Positions 1-8,867 of a stretch of DNA of 64,000 nt are shown one piece after another. The DNA comes from Gordoniibacillus chartarius (GTDB lineage Bacteria > Bacillota > Bacilli > Paenibacillales > NBRC-103111). A program made the position numbers and the translations under genes. Below the pieces are notes generated by a model. The model saw only the letters and a list, made by a program, of their open reading frames with translations, searched no databases and was not told the DNA's origin. The number at the start of each line of letters is the position of its first letter. Position 1 is the stretch's first letter. The DNA is taken from NCBI RefSeq assembly GCF_042432825.1, contig NZ_JBHLWN010000121.1, forward strand, positions 45,840 to 109,839, in the 5' to 3' direction.

Positions 1-124
1 ACTACAATTGTTGGTAAAGGCAAACGGGACTAAAAACTGTGCGCCTATAACCGCTTTGTTTTGCGCAAATTTCGTACTAGATAGCTTTATATACAACTGC
101 AAGTGTTTCTTTTTTTGCCCAGCC

Positions 125-140
125 GTTCTTTATAAAGAAT
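125..140. promoter_or_regulatory. SinR-type operator upstream of eps operon
   Basis: Positions 125-131 read GTTCTTT, a full match to the B. subtilis SinR half-site GTTCTYT. Positions 134-140 read AAAGAAT, whose complement ATTCTTT matches 6 of 7. Together they form the perfect palindrome TTCTTTATAAAGAA (126-139). The site lies 43-58 nt upstream of the GTG start of the first eps gene. Two SinR-like proteins are encoded at the end of the same locus. A similar repeat precedes the sinI-like gene. Operator function is inferred from the match and the context. Confidence 0.65.
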
Positions 141-182
141 GAATAGGACGGTTCCATCTCCTTATCGGAAGGATGAGCTTTT

Positions 183-2006
183 GTGACGTTTAGGCAGAGG
201 TATTCGTTTCTCGTTTTCCTGGACTCGTTTATTGTACTTACTGCCGTGTTCGTCAGCAGCTTCTTTGTCAACGCAACCATAGATGTGTTCACGGTCCCGA
301 TCATCGTTAGCTCGCTGGTGCTGCTCGTAAGTCATCACGCTTTTGCTCTCTATTACAAGCTGTACAAGAAGGCTTGGGAATATGCCAGTGTCGGAGAGCT
401 GATCATCATTCTGAAGGCGGTCACGTTCTCGATTCTGATCACCGGCGTCGTCCAAATCCTGATGGTACAGACGGCATTTCTGCGGCTGCTCGCCGTGACA
501 TGGATGCTCCATATGCTGCTCATCGGCGGTTCGAGATTATGCTGGCGGCTGTTTCGGGATAATGTGATCAAACAGGACAATTCCAAGAAACGTACGCTGA
601 TTATCGGTGCGGGATCGGCGGGGATGATGGTGGCCCGCCAGCTGCTGCAGAACACGGATTCCGAGCTGCAGCCGGTCGCTTTCATTGACGACAGCCCGCA
701 GAAGCAAAATCTCGATATCCTCGGCATTCCCGTCGTCGGCGGTATTCATCGCATCGAGAAGGCCGCGGAGGAGCTGAACATCGACAACATCGTGATTGCG
801 ATTCCATCGCTGCGCAAACGGCAGCTGAACACCATTTTCCAAGAGTGCGCGAAGACGAAGGCCAAGACGAAAATCCTGCCGATGCTCGAAGATTTGGTCA
901 CCGGCAAAGTATCCGTAAGCCAATTTCGCGACGTGCAGGTTGAGGATTTGCTCGGACGCGAGCCGGTGGAGCTGGATATTACGAGCATCTCCCAGTACGT
1001 GGAGGGAAAGGTAATTCTGGTAACCGGTGCGGGCGGTTCGATCGGTTCCGAAATATGCCGCCAGATCTCCAAATTTAATCCGGAGAAGCTCGTGCTGCTC
1101 GGACATGGGGAGAACAGCATTTTCTCGGCCGAGATCGAATTGAAAGAGCTGTTCGCCCACACCGGCATTAAGTTCTATACCGAAATTGCGGATATCCAGG
1201 ATGCGAAGAAAATGATCGACGTGATGGAATTCCACAAGCCGCATGTCGTCTATCACGCCGCTGCGCATAAGCACGTGCCGCTCATGCAGCGGAACCCGGA
1301 GGAAGCGGTCAAGAACAATGTGATGGGGACGATGAACGTGGCCCGGGCGGCAAGCCGTGCCGGCGTCGGCAAGTTCGTCATGATTTCGACCGACAAAGCG
1401 GTGAACCCGACGAGCGTCATGGGCGCGACAAAGCGCCTCGCCGAAATGTTCATTCAGCATATGGACACGATCAGCTCCACGACGTTCGTAGCCGTTCGAT
1501 TCGGCAACGTGCTGGGCAGCAGGGGCAGCGTCATCCCGCGCTTCAAGGCGCAAATCCAGAAGGGCGGGCCGGTGACGGTGACGCATCCGGACATGGTGCG
1601 TTATTTCATGACGATTCCCGAAGCTTCCAGGCTCGTAATTCAGGCCGGGGCGCTGGCGCGAGGCGGAGAAATCTTCGTGCTGGATATGGGCGAGCCGGTC
1701 AAAATCGTCGATTTGGCGCGCAACCTGATTAAGCTGTCCGGACACACGGTGGAGGATATCGGTATCGAATTCACCGGCATGCGTCCCGGCGAGAAGCTGT
1801 ACGAGGAGCTGCTCGGCGAAGACGAGGTGCACAAGAAGCAGGTGTTCCCGAAAATTTATATCGGCAAGACGTCCGATTTGTATATCGCGGAGATCGAGGA
1901 AATTATTCAGACCTATGAGGGGCTCGATATCCACACGCTTCGCAAGAAGCTGCTGGATGTTGCGAACGGAAGAGTGGGGCACACCGAGCTTGTGACCGCA
2001 GGCTAA
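183..2006 (+). CDS. epsC: Polysaccharide nucleotide-sugar 4,6-dehydratase (EpsC/CapD/WbpM type)
   Basis: A 607-aa membrane protein that should make the first modified nucleotide sugar (UDP-GlcNAc 4,6-dehydratase-like) of the exopolysaccharide. About 100 N-terminal residues form four membrane segments. A first Rossmann domain follows (IIGAGSAGMM near residue 141). The catalytic SDR domain starts near residue 280 with VTGAGGSIGSE. The usual Tyr of the YxxxK motif is Met (SVMGATK near 412), as in long WbpM/PglF enzymes. The start is GTG, preceded by GGAAGGA at 167-173. It is the first gene of the eps operon, behind the SinR-type operator. Confidence 0.88.
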   Translation: MTFRQRYSFLVFLDSFIVLTAVFVSSFFVNATIDVFTVPIIVSSLVLLVSHHAFALYYKLYKKAWEYASVGELIIILKAVTFSILITGVVQILMVQTAFLRLLAVTWMLHMLLIGGSRLCWRLFRDNVIKQDNSKKRTLIIGAGSAGMMVARQLLQNTDSELQPVAFIDDSPQKQNLDILGIPVVGGIHRIEKAAEELNIDNIVIAIPSLRKRQLNTIFQECAKTKAKTKILPMLEDLVTGKVSVSQFRDVQVEDLLGREPVELDITSISQYVEGKVILVTGAGGSIGSEICRQISKFNPEKLVLLGHGENSIFSAEIELKELFAHTGIKFYTEIADIQDAKKMIDVMEFHKPHVVYHAAAHKHVPLMQRNPEEAVKNNVMGTMNVARAASRAGVGKFVMISTDKAVNPTSVMGATKRLAEMFIQHMDTISSTTFVAVRFGNVLGSRGSVIPRFKAQIQKGGPVTVTHPDMVRYFMTIPEASRLVIQAGALARGGEIFVLDMGEPVKIVDLARNLIKLSGHTVEDIGIEFTGMRPGEKLYEELLGEDEVHKKQVFPKIYIGKTSDLYIAEIEEIIQTYEGLDIHTLRKKLLDVANGRVGHTELVTAG

Positions 2007-2054
2007 GGCTAGGACGAGGACGAGACCAACCAGATCAGAGGAGCGAATACGAGC

Positions 2055-2936
2055 ATGAAAGTAAGAAAGGCCATTATCCCCGCTGCAGGCTTGGGCACCC
2101 GGTTCCTGCCGGCGACAAAGGCGATGCCGAAGGAAATGCTGCCGATCGTCGATAAGCCGACCATTCAATACATTGTGGAGGAAGCAGTCGAATCGGGCAT
2201 TGAAGATATTATTATCGTAACGGGCAAAGGGAAACGATCGATCGAGGACCACTTCGACAATTCCTTCGAGCTGGAGCAAAACTTGCTGGAGAAGAAGAAG
2301 TTCGAGCTGCTGAGCGAGGTGCAGAAGTCCTCCAACATGGTCGACGTTCACTATATCCGGCAGAAGGAGCCGCGCGGCCTCGGCCATGCGATCTGGTGCG
2401 CGCGCAAGTTCATCGGCGACGAGCCGTTCGCCGTATTGCTGGGCGATGACATCGTGACGGCCAAGAAGCCGTGCCTCATGCAGATGATCGAGCAATACGA
2501 CCGCTACAGAGCTTCGATTATCGGAGTTAAGCATGTGCCGGACGAGGAAGTGTCCCGTTACGGTATCGTGGCCGGGAAGAAGATCGACGAGCGCCTTCAT
2601 AACGTCACGAATTTGGTGGAGAAGCCGAAGCTGGAAGCGGCGCCGTCCAACCTTGCCATTATGGGCCGCTATATCTTAAGTCCGCGTATTTTCGACGTGC
2701 TCGCAAGCCAGCAGCCGGGTGCAGGCGGCGAGATCCAGCTGACAGACGCGATCGCGGAGCTGAACCGCCGGGAAGCGGTATACGCTTGTGAATTCGAAGG
2801 CACTCGTTACGATGTTGGCGAGAAGATGGGCTTTATCCAAACGACGATCGAGTTCGCGCTGCAGCGCGAGGATTTGCGGGATAGCCTGCTCGAGTATATG
2901 GAGAGCGTCGTGAGCAAAATGGCGGTTCGACAGTAA
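2055..2936 (+). CDS. galU: UTP-glucose-1-phosphate uridylyltransferase
   Basis: A 293-aa enzyme making UDP-glucose from UTP and glucose-1-phosphate in the cytoplasm. The N-terminal nucleotidyltransferase signature GLGTRFLPATKAMPKEM, the VDKPTIQYIVEEA segment and the internal LVEKP motif are all present, and the length is typical of bacterial GalU/GtaB. It sits 48 nt after epsC with a good RBS (GAGGAGCG) and its TAA overlaps the next ATG by one base. UDP-glucose can feed the glycosyltransferases here and the galE gene at 13 kb. B. subtilis keeps gtaB outside its eps operon, so its inclusion here is a lineage difference. Confidence 0.93.
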   Translation: MKVRKAIIPAAGLGTRFLPATKAMPKEMLPIVDKPTIQYIVEEAVESGIEDIIIVTGKGKRSIEDHFDNSFELEQNLLEKKKFELLSEVQKSSNMVDVHYIRQKEPRGLGHAIWCARKFIGDEPFAVLLGDDIVTAKKPCLMQMIEQYDRYRASIIGVKHVPDEEVSRYGIVAGKKIDERLHNVTNLVEKPKLEAAPSNLAIMGRYILSPRIFDVLASQQPGAGGEIQLTDAIAELNRREAVYACEFEGTRYDVGEKMGFIQTTIEFALQREDLRDSLLEYMESVVSKMAVRQ

Positions 2937-4102
2937 TGCCGAGGAAAGTATTGTTCGTGGCGACGGTGGACTATCACTTCCGGGCGTTCCATCTGCCGCA
3001 TATGCAATGGTTTCAGGAGCAAGGCTGGGAAGTACACGTTGCTGCCCGGGGCAATCTGGAGCTGCCGTATACGGACCGGAAGTTCGATCTGCCGTTCCAC
3101 CGTTCCCCATTCCGCCTGCACAATGTCAAGGCGTACCGCGAGCTGAAGTCGATCATGAACGAGCAGCAGTACGACATCGTGCACTGCCATACGCCCGTAG
3201 GCGGCGTTCTCGCACGGCTGGCGGCTCGAGCGGCAAGGCGGAAAGGGACGAAGGTGCTGTATACGGCGCATGGATTCCATTTCTGCAAGGGAGCGCCGCT
3301 GCCCAACTGGCTGGTATACTACCCGATCGAGAAGCTGCTCGCCCGCTTCACGGACCGGCTGCTGACGATTAACGCCGAGGATTATCGGAGGGCGGTGGAC
3401 GATCGCTTCGGCGCTGTGCGAATCGAACACGTTCACGGTGTCGGCGTCAATACGGACCGCTTCAAGCCGCTTACTCCGGAGCGGAAGCTGGAAGCGAGAG
3501 CGGCAAGAGGGTATGCGCCGGATGACGTCCTCATGTTCTATGCCGCCGAATTCAATAAGAACAAAAACCAGCAGCTGCTCCTGCAGGCTCTGTCTCAGGT
3601 CAAGCAGGAGCTTCCGCATGCCAAGCTGCTGCTGGCGGGAGTAGGGCCGCTTCAGGAAACGGCCAAGACGCTGGCGAAGCAGCTTGGAATTGCGGAGCAA
3701 GTCGAATTTCTGGGCTACCGCACCGATATCGACGAGCTATTGCCGTTGTGCGATATTGCGGTTGCGTCCAGCCTGCGGGAAGGCTTGCCGGTCAACATTA
3801 TGGAAGCGATGAGCTGCGGTCTGCCCGTTGTAGCGACACACAATCGAGGCCATGACGAGCTCGTTCGAGACGGTGTCAACGGCTATCTCGTTGCGCCGGG
3901 AGATCATATTCTCATGGCCGGCCGGCTGAAGGAGCTGGCCATGTCGGCGCAGCAGCGAAAGCGCATGGGCGACGAGAGTCTCCGGCGAGTCGAGCGCTAT
4001 AGCTTGAACCGCGTTCGTGCGGAAATGACGGAAATATATACCCGATGTTTACTGGGGGAGCCGGATGATTCCAGAAGTCAGTATCATCGTGCCCATTTAT
4101 AA
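2936..4102 (+). CDS. GT4-family glycosyltransferase (EpsD-like)
   Basis: A 388-aa GT-B fold enzyme expected to add a sugar to the lipid-linked repeat unit at the inner membrane face. The N-terminal half has the MPRKVLFVATVDYHF opening and HCHTPVGG, typical of EpsD-like proteins. The C-terminal half has SSLREGLPVNIMEAMSCGLP, the EX7E nucleotide-sugar site of GT4 enzymes. It is translationally coupled to galU by a one-base overlap, and its 3' end overlaps the next gene by 38 nt. The sugar specificity cannot be read from sequence. Confidence 0.85.
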   Translation: MPRKVLFVATVDYHFRAFHLPHMQWFQEQGWEVHVAARGNLELPYTDRKFDLPFHRSPFRLHNVKAYRELKSIMNEQQYDIVHCHTPVGGVLARLAARAARRKGTKVLYTAHGFHFCKGAPLPNWLVYYPIEKLLARFTDRLLTINAEDYRRAVDDRFGAVRIEHVHGVGVNTDRFKPLTPERKLEARAARGYAPDDVLMFYAAEFNKNKNQQLLLQALSQVKQELPHAKLLLAGVGPLQETAKTLAKQLGIAEQVEFLGYRTDIDELLPLCDIAVASSLREGLPVNIMEAMSCGLPVVATHNRGHDELVRDGVNGYLVAPGDHILMAGRLKELAMSAQQRKRMGDESLRRVERYSLNRVRAEMTEIYTRCLLGEPDDSRSQYHRAHL

Positions 4103-5132
4103 TATGGAGCGCTATTTGAGCCGATGCTTGGATAGCTTACTGGCACAAAGCTTAACGAACCTAGAGATTATCGCCGTTAACGACGGCTCTACCGATGGAT
4201 CTGCAGCTATACTAGAGCAATACGCCGCTAAGGATGGGCGGCTGGTCGTCATCAACAAGCCGAACGGCGGCGTCTCGGCGGCTCGCAACGACGGGATCTC
4301 GGCGGCCCGGGGACGCTACATCGGCTTCGTCGACCCGGACGATTGGGTAGAGCAGGAAATGTATGAAACCCTTCTGAAGGAAGCCAGGATGGAAGACGCG
4401 GATATCGCGATGTGCGGGTATACGAGAGAGTTCGGCACGCACGCGAAGGTGAAAGACTTTCACCTGCCCGAGAAGGTCAGTTACCGTCAAGGCGATGTAC
4501 AGTCGAAGCTAATGCGAAGACTGGTCGGTCCGCTTGGGGAGGAGATCGGCAATCCCGAGCTGCTTGACGCATGGGGCACCGTGTGGTCGAAGCTGTACCG
4601 CAGCGACTTGATCAAGAGCCATAAGCTGGAATTTGTCGATCTTCGCGTGATCGGAACGAATGAGGACTCCTTGTTTAACATTCACGCCTTCGGTCACGCC
4701 CGGGGCTTCGTATTTGTGAACCGGCCTCTCTACCACTACTGGAGAGCGAACGAAGCTTCGGTCACGTCCGGCTACAAGCCGAATTTGCAGCAGCAGTGGT
4801 CCGTGCTTTACACGATGATCGATGGCTTCTTGAGAAGCCTCGAGCGGAATGCCGATTACGACAGGGCGCTGAGCAACCGGATCTGCCTGAACGTGCTGGG
4901 ACTGGGCCTGAACACGATCAGTCCGGGGAATACTGCCTCCGTGCCGGGTAAGCTGCGTAAGCTTCATACCATACTCCATGATCCGGCCGTCCGGCGTGCG
5001 TTTCGCCAGCTGGATATGAAGCATTTTTCCATCGTGTGGAAAGTGTTTTACGGAAGCGCCAAGCTGCGGGTTGTACCGGCGTTTTACTTGTTGCTGGTAG
5101 CCATGGACCGGCTGAGAAGAATGGCTAGATAG
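4065..5132 (+). CDS. GT2-family glycosyltransferase
   Basis: A 355-aa GT-A fold enzyme. It opens with VSIIVPIYNMERYLSRCLDS and carries the nucleotide-binding NDGSTDGS and the metal-binding DPDDW (the DXD region). The C-terminal part resembles EpsH/EpsJ-type enzymes. The ATG at 4065 has GGGGGAG at 4054-4060, so the 38-nt overlap with the upstream gene looks real. It is part of the eps operon. Donor and acceptor sugars are unknown. Confidence 0.85.
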   Translation: MIPEVSIIVPIYNMERYLSRCLDSLLAQSLTNLEIIAVNDGSTDGSAAILEQYAAKDGRLVVINKPNGGVSAARNDGISAARGRYIGFVDPDDWVEQEMYETLLKEARMEDADIAMCGYTREFGTHAKVKDFHLPEKVSYRQGDVQSKLMRRLVGPLGEEIGNPELLDAWGTVWSKLYRSDLIKSHKLEFVDLRVIGTNEDSLFNIHAFGHARGFVFVNRPLYHYWRANEASVTSGYKPNLQQQWSVLYTMIDGFLRSLERNADYDRALSNRICLNVLGLGLNTISPGNTASVPGKLRKLHTILHDPAVRRAFRQLDMKHFSIVWKVFYGSAKLRVVPAFYLLLVAMDRLRRMAR

Positions 5133-5143
5133 GAGCGATTACA

Positions 5144-6253
5144 CTGGAACCGATTCGCGTATTGCAGGTCGTGACCCATATGAACCGCGGCGGGCTCGAA
5201 ACGATGCTCATGAATTATTACCGGCAGTCGGACCGCAGCCGAGTCCAATTCGATTTCATGGTGCACCGCTCTGCCGAGGGGCATTACGATCGGGAGATCG
5301 AGCGTCTCGGAGGACGTATTTACCGGATGCCGCAAATTCGGCCCGGGAATTACCGGAGATATTTCAGGCTGCTGGATGCATTCTTCCGCGAGCACCCCGA
5401 ATACCGCGTCGTTCATTCCCACATCAACGAGAACAGCTCCTTCGTCCTGCGTGCCGCCAAGAAAGCGGGAGTGCCGTGCCGCATCGCGCACAGTCACCTC
5501 AGCGATTTGGGCGTCGATTGGAAGCTCCCGTTTCGTCTATACGCCCGTTATGCGATGAAAGGGCAGCCGAGCGAATATTTTGCTTGCTCGGAGAAAGCGG
5601 GAGAATGGCTGTTCGGACGCGAGAGGTCGGCGCGGAAGCAGGTGAAGGTGCTGAACAATGCGGTTAACGTAAAAGAGTTTCAATTCGATGAAGCGGTGCG
5701 GGAGGCGCTCCGGGCGGAGCTCGGTATCGAAGACCGCCGTGTTATAGGCCATATCGGAAGATTCAATAAGCAGAAGAATCACTCGTTCCTGATCGATATT
5801 TTCCAGGCGGTTCGGCAGAAGGATCCGAACACCGTGCTGCTGTTGGCGGGTGACGGGGATTTGCGTCCGGCGATGGAAAGCAAGGTTCGCCAGCTCGGCT
5901 TGCAGGACAGCGTCCGCTTCCTCGGCGTGAGAAGCGACATCCCGCAGCTCATGCAGGCGATGGATGTGTTCCTGTTTCCTTCGCTCTTCGAAGGGCTGCC
6001 GGTTGTGCTGGTCGAAGCCCAGGCGGCGGGGCTGCAGTGTATCGTGTCCGACACGATTACGCGGGAAACCGACGTTACCGGCAGAGTAAAGTTCCTCGGC
6101 TTGAACGATTCTCCCGCCGTGTGGGCCGAGCACATTGTCAGCTGCTCCACCGAACACGCGGATACGTCCGGGCAGCTGCAGGCGCGCGGCTACGATACGC
6201 AGACGATGGCGGCTTGGCTGACCGATTATTATTTGCAAGCCAAAAGTATGTAA
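5144..6253 (+). CDS. GT4-family glycosyltransferase (EpsF-like), CTG start
   Basis: A GT-B glycosyltransferase with the EpsF hallmark VLQVVTHMNRGGLETMLMNY at its N-terminus and the EX7E segment FEGLPVVLVEAQAAG. The nearest conventional start in frame, TTG at 5162, has no RBS and would remove residues normally present before VLQVV. A CTG at 5144 (reading LEPIRVLQ) lies 8 nt after AGGAG at 5131-5135 and restores the family's usual N-terminus. I therefore place the start there, giving 369 aa. It lies within the eps operon. Confidence 0.8.
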   Translation: MEPIRVLQVVTHMNRGGLETMLMNYYRQSDRSRVQFDFMVHRSAEGHYDREIERLGGRIYRMPQIRPGNYRRYFRLLDAFFREHPEYRVVHSHINENSSFVLRAAKKAGVPCRIAHSHLSDLGVDWKLPFRLYARYAMKGQPSEYFACSEKAGEWLFGRERSARKQVKVLNNAVNVKEFQFDEAVREALRAELGIEDRRVIGHIGRFNKQKNHSFLIDIFQAVRQKDPNTVLLLAGDGDLRPAMESKVRQLGLQDSVRFLGVRSDIPQLMQAMDVFLFPSLFEGLPVVLVEAQAAGLQCIVSDTITRETDVTGRVKFLGLNDSPAVWAEHIVSCSTEHADTSGQLQARGYDTQTMAAWLTDYYLQAKSM

Positions 6254-6267
6254 CACCGGAGGTCATT

Positions 6268-7164
6268 ATGGGTGTTCCAACCTTAACCGTGTTCACACCT
6301 ACCTATAACCGGGCTTATACACTGCATCTTTGCTATCAAAGCCTTGTACGGCAAACGAGCAAAGACTTCGTATGGCTCATCATCGATGACGGTTCCACGG
6401 ACAATACGAAGGAGCTCGTTGACTCGTGGATCGCCGAAGGGCTCGTGAATATCCGTTATCATTACCAGGCGAATCAAGGTATGCACGGGGCCCATAACGC
6501 GGCCTATGAGCGGATCGATACGGAGCTGAACGTCTGCATCGATTCCGACGATTATATGACGGACGATGCCGTGGAGAAGATCGTTTCGTTCTGGAAGCGG
6601 CACGGCGGCGGCGACTACGCGGGAATCGTCGGCCTCGACGCCACGTTTCAAGGAGAAGTCATCGGCACGCGCATGCCGGAGCAGCTGAAGGCGTCGTCGC
6701 TGACCGACTTGTACGCAAAGCACGGTGTGAAGGGCGACAAGAAGCTGGTTTACCGGACGAAGCTGACGAGCGAATGCCCGCCGTATCCGATCTTTCCCGG
6801 AGAAAAATATTGTCCGCTCAGCTACAAATATGTGCTGATCGACCAGCGATATCCGCTGCTGATCATGAACGAGGTGCTCTGCCATGTAGAGTACCTGGCC
6901 GACGGTTCAAGTCTGAACATGTTCCGGCAGTACAAGCGGAACCCGAGAGGCTTCGCGTTCTTCCGCAAGGTGGCGATGAAGCATGCCGTCTCTTATAAGG
7001 AGCGGTTCCGGGAAGCGATCCATTACGTGTCGAGCTCGATGCTCGTCAGGAATTACCGCTACGTGCTGGAATCGCCGTGCAAGCTGACGACGGTACTGGC
7101 GACACCGCTTGGCGTGCTTCTGTATCTGTATGTCGAACGCAAAAATAAGGCGATGACCGGATGA
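6268..7164 (+). CDS. GT2-family glycosyltransferase
   Basis: A 298-aa GT-A enzyme beginning MGVPTLTVFTPTYNRAYTLH, with DDGSTDNT and the SDDYM metal-site segment. The ATG at 6268 has CCGGAGG just upstream and fits the family start. A longer open frame reaches back to 6037, inside the preceding gene, but it encodes no family sequence. The stop overlaps the EpsG-like gene as ATGA, indicating coupled translation. It is the fourth glycosyltransferase of the cluster, consistent with a repeat unit of about four or five sugars. Confidence 0.84.
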   Translation: MGVPTLTVFTPTYNRAYTLHLCYQSLVRQTSKDFVWLIIDDGSTDNTKELVDSWIAEGLVNIRYHYQANQGMHGAHNAAYERIDTELNVCIDSDDYMTDDAVEKIVSFWKRHGGGDYAGIVGLDATFQGEVIGTRMPEQLKASSLTDLYAKHGVKGDKKLVYRTKLTSECPPYPIFPGEKYCPLSYKYVLIDQRYPLLIMNEVLCHVEYLADGSSLNMFRQYKRNPRGFAFFRKVAMKHAVSYKERFREAIHYVSSSMLVRNYRYVLESPCKLTTVLATPLGVLLYLYVERKNKAMTG

Positions 7165-8228
7165 CGGTATTTTGGCTGACGATTGCTATGACATTTGTGC
7201 TGGGGCTGCTGGCGAGAATGACGGCGGCTCCGCGTCCGCTCGGCCCGCTGCCGATTACGCCGAACAAACCGTTTGCGTTCCTGGTCATTGCAATTATGGT
7301 GCTTGTCTCGGGCTTGCGCAACGGCATCGGTGATACGTATTTCTACATGTATTCGTACCGGCTGGAGCACTATACGCTGCTCACCGCCATGTTCGGCGAG
7401 GATTTCGGCTTTAACCTGCTGCAGATGGCGCTTCAGCAAATTTCGGATGACCCGCAGCTGCTCATCTTCTTTGTGGCGATGGTTACGAATGTGCTGATCA
7501 TCGTCGTTCTTTACAAGTATGCGAGGCTTTTTGAGCTCAGTGTTTTTTTATACATAACCAGCGGTCAATATCTCGTCTCCATGAACGGGATTCGCCAGTT
7601 TCTGGCCGCTTCCTTCTTGTTCGCAGCATCGAAGTTTTTGTTCGAGGGCAAGTGGAAGTCTTATATGCTTGTCGTGCTCTTCGCGTCGACGATCCATCAA
7701 TCCGCGCTGATGCTCATTCCGATTTATTTTGTCGTCAGACGGCAGGCATGGACGTACCAAACGTATCTGATTTTGGCGCTGGCCGTCTTGTTCGTATTTG
7801 GTTACGGGACGTTGTCCGATATACTCTTCTCCGCCATTCAAGACACGAAGTACAGCGAGTACCAGAACTTGGAGACGAACGGTGCGAACGGGCTGCGGGT
7901 GATCGTGACGGCGGCGCCGCTTGTGCTGGCTTACTTGGGGAGAGAGAAGCTGCGGCAAATTTTCCCCCAGAGCGATTATGTCGTGAATTTGTGTCTGATC
8001 AATGTGGTTGTCATGCTGATCGCGACGCAGCAGTGGATTTTCGCCAGATTCAGCATTTATTTCGGCTTATACAGCCTGATTCTGATTCCTTGGCTGCTGC
8101 AGGTGTTCGTACCGCGCGACCGCAAGCTCGTCTATTACGCCATTATGCTCTGCTATTTGTTCTACTACTACTATGAGAACGTCATCAGTCTCAATATCAG
8201 GTACACAAGCGATTATATTAAACTATGA
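7161..8228 (+). CDS. epsG: EpsG family membrane protein, probable polysaccharide polymerase
   Basis: A 355-aa polytopic membrane protein of the EpsG (Wzy-like) family, expected to polymerise flipped repeat units on the outer face of the membrane. It has about ten hydrophobic segments. It also has family features near the N-terminus (SGLRNGIGDTYFYMYSY) and the segment GQYLVSMNGIRQFLAASFLF. It overlaps the preceding gene by 4 nt (ATGA). The assignment rests on hydropathy, these motifs and eps context. No separate flippase gene is visible in the window. Confidence 0.8.
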   Translation: MTVFWLTIAMTFVLGLLARMTAAPRPLGPLPITPNKPFAFLVIAIMVLVSGLRNGIGDTYFYMYSYRLEHYTLLTAMFGEDFGFNLLQMALQQISDDPQLLIFFVAMVTNVLIIVVLYKYARLFELSVFLYITSGQYLVSMNGIRQFLAASFLFAASKFLFEGKWKSYMLVVLFASTIHQSALMLIPIYFVVRRQAWTYQTYLILALAVLFVFGYGTLSDILFSAIQDTKYSEYQNLETNGANGLRVIVTAAPLVLAYLGREKLRQIFPQSDYVVNLCLINVVVMLIATQQWIFARFSIYFGLYSLILIPWLLQVFVPRDRKLVYYAIMLCYLFYYYYENVISLNIRYTSDYIKL

Positions 8229-8246
8229 CGCCGCGGGGAGGGATTC

Positions 8247-8849
8247 ATGATGAAGCGTCTGTTCGATCTGGTGGTCTCGATTCCGGCCCTGCTGCTGTTG
8301 TCCCCCGTCATATTGGTAACCGCAGTGCTGGTGCGGACGAAGCTCGGCTCGCCGGTGCTGTTCAAGCAGCAGCGTCCTGGCTTGCACGGAAAGCCGTTCT
8401 ATTTATATAAATTCCGCAGTATGACGGATGCCAGAGACCGCGAGGGCGCCCTGCTGCCCGATCATGTCCGGCTGACGCCGTTCGGCAAGCTGCTGCGCAA
8501 GCTGAGCCTGGATGAGCTGCCGCAGCTGATCAACGTGATCCGCGGCGATATTAGCCTGGTCGGCCCAAGGCCGCTGCTGATGGAATATTTGCCGCTGTAC
8601 AGCGAGGAGCAGGCGAAGCGCCACAACGTACGGCCGGGCATTACCGGCTGGGCGCAAATCAACGGGCGCAACGCGATTTCCTGGGAGGAGAAGTTCAAGC
8701 TCGACGTCTGGTACGTGGAGAACCGGAGCTTTCTGCTGGACCTGAAGATTTTGTTCCTCACCTTCGCCAAGGTGCTGAAATCCGAAGGGGTTAGTCAGAC
8801 CAATCATGTTACGATGGAAAAATTTACGGGTACGAAGCTTAGCGGCTAA
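8247..8849 (+). CDS. epsL: Undecaprenyl-phosphate sugar phosphotransferase (EpsL-like)
   Basis: A 200-aa bacterial sugar transferase that should start repeat-unit synthesis by moving a sugar-1-phosphate onto undecaprenyl phosphate. One N-terminal membrane helix (LVVSIPALLLLSPVIL) is followed by the family blocks QQRPGLHGKPFYLYKFRSM, LDELPQLINVIRGDISLVGP and RPGITGWAQINGRN. The size fits the short monotopic PglC/EpsL class. Two consecutive ATGs (8247, 8250) follow GGGAGGG, so the exact start is uncertain by one codon. Confidence 0.9.
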   Translation: MMKRLFDLVVSIPALLLLSPVILVTAVLVRTKLGSPVLFKQQRPGLHGKPFYLYKFRSMTDARDREGALLPDHVRLTPFGKLLRKLSLDELPQLINVIRGDISLVGPRPLLMEYLPLYSEEQAKRHNVRPGITGWAQINGRNAISWEEKFKLDVWYVENRSFLLDLKILFLTFAKVLKSEGVSQTNHVTMEKFTGTKLSG

Positions 8850-8867
8850 GGAAAGGAGGCGGCGCCC

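Noticed and set aside
537..2600. 687-aa minus-strand open frame
   Set aside because: It is antisense to epsC and galU, has no RBS or domain, and is a GC-rich codon shadow.
6037..6267. Upstream-extended N-terminus of the second GT2 glycosyltransferase
   Set aside because: The extra residues overlap the previous gene, do not resemble the family and have no RBS; the ATG at 6268 does.
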